Source: CAZYMF01 sp964648215
GTDB taxonomy: Bacteria > Desulfobacterota > Binatia > HRBIN30 > JACQVA1
Direction: 5' to 3'
DNA length: 6,384 bases
Assembly (NCBI GenBank): GCA_964648215.1
Contig: CAZYMF010000252.1
Span: 1-6,384, forward strand
Part shown: positions 5,215 to 6,384 of the stretch, in pieces
How positions within the stretch are numbered: position 1 is the stretch's first letter
How the letters are laid out: every line of letters starts with the position of its first letter
Notes under the pieces: model-generated
What the model was told of the DNA's origin: nothing
Database searches by the model: none
What the model saw: only the letters and a program-made list of their open reading frames with translations
Position numbers and translations under genes: made by a program

Positions 5215-6327
5215 ATGATGTCTCTACGCGACCTGCTGGCGGAGGTCTTCGAGACCGCCTTTCGCATGGTGCCGGTGCCGACGCGCACGGGGCTGCGCGT
5301 CGTCGGCGCGCCCGACAAGATGAGCCCGGTGCTGGTGACCGGGAACTACGATCTCACGGTGCGGCGGGTGCTACGCTCGATTCGCGGTCTCGACGCCTAC
5401 CTGGTCGTCGCGCCCTCGGGTGGGATCAACGTCTGGTGCGCCTCCTCCGGCGGCCATCTGACCACCCATCAGGTGGTGACGGCGCTCAAGCTGGCGCAGC
5501 TGGAAAAGCGCGTGGCGCATCGGGAGGTGATCCTGCCGCAGTTGGCGGCCACGGGTGTCGAGGGCAAGGAGGTGCGGCGCCGGAGCGGGTGGATCGTTCG
5601 CTTCGGCCCGGCCGCCGCCGCCGACATCCCCGCCTATCTCGCCGCCGGCAAGCACAAGACCGACGAGATGCGGCGAGTGCGGTTCTCCGGGCGCGAACGT
5701 TTCGAGATGGCGGTGGCCTGGGCGGCGCCGATCTCGCTGCTGGCCGCCCTCGTCGCGTGGGGGCACCGGCTCGGCGCCGGCGCCTTGGTCTGGGCGCTGG
5801 CCCTGGCGGTGTTTGCGGTCTACGACCGACTGCCGTTCGGCGAGCGGCTGCGGCAGGCAGCGTGTGCCGGGCTCGGCATCGCCGGCGTTCTGATGGCGCT
5901 GTCGCTGGCGGGGACGGGAGATCTCACCCCGATGCTGGGTTGGAGCGCGGCCGCCGTGCTGGTCACGGGGGTGCTGACCTTCGATTACGCCGGCTCGAGC
6001 CCGACCGGCGCCAGCGGGATGTTCAAGGAGCGGGAGTTCCACGTCGCGCTCGACCTGGAACGCTGCTCCGGCGCCTACAACTGCTGGGCGGTCTGTCCCG
6101 AGGCTTGCTTCGACAAGCGGCCGGAGAGCCACAAGGTCGAGATCACCCACGACGATCGCTGCATTCGCTGCGGCGCGTGCGTCGTGCAGTGCCCGCAGGA
6201 CGCGCTGGCGTTCGAGACCCCGGACGGCCTGCGTGTCGACCCCGAGCAGATCCGGCGCTTCAAGCTGAACATGTTCGGCCAGCGCGTGCGCGCCGTCGGC
6301 GCCGCGCCGGACGAGCCGGGTGTCTGA
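5215..6327 (+). CDS. HgcAB-like fusion protein (corrinoid-binding membrane domain plus ferredoxin)
   Basis: A 370-residue protein joining an HgcA-like and an HgcB-like module. Residues 40-156 match the HgcA corrinoid domain: VTGNYDLTV, GLDAYLVV, the cap-helix GINVWCA with Cys75 (the predicted lower cobalt ligand), HREVILPQLAATGVEG, and DIPAYLAAG..EMRRVRF. Four hydrophobic segments follow (about 163-183, 188-203, 215-233, 239-256), against five in HgcA. After a linker, residues 275-330 form a ferredoxin: C284-x5-C290-x3-C294-P-x2-C298, then C316-x2-C319-x2-C322-x3-C326-P. In HgcA the cap motif continues with GK; here it reads SSGGHLTT. HgcB's C-terminal Cys pair is absent: no Cys follows 326. 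I chose ATG 5215, 9 bases after GGGGG; GTG 5212 and ATG 5218 are also in frame. It likely methylates, or carries methyl for, an unknown substrate. Mercury methylation is doubtful. Confidence 0.85.
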   Translation: MMSLRDLLAEVFETAFRMVPVPTRTGLRVVGAPDKMSPVLVTGNYDLTVRRVLRSIRGLDAYLVVAPSGGINVWCASSGGHLTTHQVVTALKLAQLEKRVAHREVILPQLAATGVEGKEVRRRSGWIVRFGPAAAADIPAYLAAGKHKTDEMRRVRFSGRERFEMAVAWAAPISLLAALVAWGHRLGAGALVWALALAVFAVYDRLPFGERLRQAACAGLGIAGVLMALSLAGTGDLTPMLGWSAAAVLVTGVLTFDYAGSSPTGASGMFKEREFHVALDLERCSGAYNCWAVCPEACFDKRPESHKVEITHDDRCIRCGACVVQCPQDALAFETPDGLRVDPEQIRRFKLNMFGQRVRAVGAAPDEPGV

Positions 6328-6341
6328 AGGTGTGGCCCACG

Positions 6342-6370
6342 GCCGCCATCTCGCCAGCGACGATGGCGGC
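6342..6370 (+). terminator. 9-bp perfect-stem hairpin after the fusion gene, possible terminator
   Basis: GCCGCCATC (6342-6350) pairs perfectly with GATGGCGGC (6362-6370) around an 11-base loop, starting 14 bases after the stop of the fusion gene. It could end or protect the operon transcript. No T-run follows, so factor-independent termination is not assured. Confidence 0.4.
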
Positions 6371-6384
6371 AAGGTTCCCTCTCC
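6371..6384. repeat. Start of a second CCCTCTCC-type repeat, cut by the window edge
   Basis: AAGGTTCCCTCTCC at the extreme 3' end shares AAGGTT and CCCTCTCC, in the same order, with 95-113, where GGGTC separates them before a full inverted repeat. The partner arm, if any, lies beyond the window. It may be a second member of a dispersed intergenic repeat. Confidence 0.3.

Noticed and set aside
5215..6327. Calling the fusion a confirmed mercury methylase (hgcA/hgcB)
   Set aside because: The cap-helix GK and the HgcB C-terminal Cys pair are missing and the modules are fused, so the sequence supports only an HgcAB-like label.

Overview
This is a very GC-rich bacterial chromosome segment. It carries seven protein genes I can support and no tRNA, rRNA, CRISPR array, transposase or phage gene. 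The high GC, the envelope-lipid genes and an HgcA/HgcB-like corrinoid protein would fit an uncultured Deltaproteobacteria/Myxococcota/Binatota-type organism. That placement is inference; no marker gene is present.

Layout. Positions 1-161 are non-coding: a 7-bp tandem repeat (19-53) and a strong inverted repeat (106-128) that resembles a dispersed intergenic repeat. A DedA/VTT-type membrane protein runs leftwards (752-162). It diverges from a stand-alone class I SAM methyltransferase (880-1563). A 123-bp convergent gap with two matched hairpins follows, then a leftward CDP-alcohol phosphatidyltransferase (2274-1687). Divergent from that is a rightward pair of TPM-domain envelope proteins (2371-3141 and 3153-3833), joined by a strong ribosome binding site. 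No stretch over 300 bases lacks a gene.

The most interesting part is 3852-6370. A sigma70-like promoter with a 25-bp imperfect palindrome just after the -10 box leads into a TetR-family regulator (3940-4533). This overlaps by ATGA a SAM methyltransferase that I recognise as CpaM-like (corrinoid protein-associated, 4530-5210). Four bases after its stop begins a single polypeptide (5215-6327) that joins an HgcA-like corrinoid-binding/transmembrane module to an HgcB-like ferredoxin module. HgcA and HgcB are the separate proteins of anaerobic mercury methylation. Here they are fused, the cap-helix motif has diverged after the key Cys (NVWCASSGGH rather than NVWCA(A/G)GK), the HgcB C-terminal Cys pair is absent, and the cysteine spacing looks like a 7Fe ([3Fe-4S][4Fe-4S]) ferredoxin.

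How the parts may work together (inference): TetR senses a small molecule and releases the operon. CpaM acts on, or together with, the corrinoid protein. The ferredoxin domain delivers low-potential electrons to the cobalt, and the membrane domain holds the complex. The substrate is unknown. The sequence argues against assuming mercury methylation.
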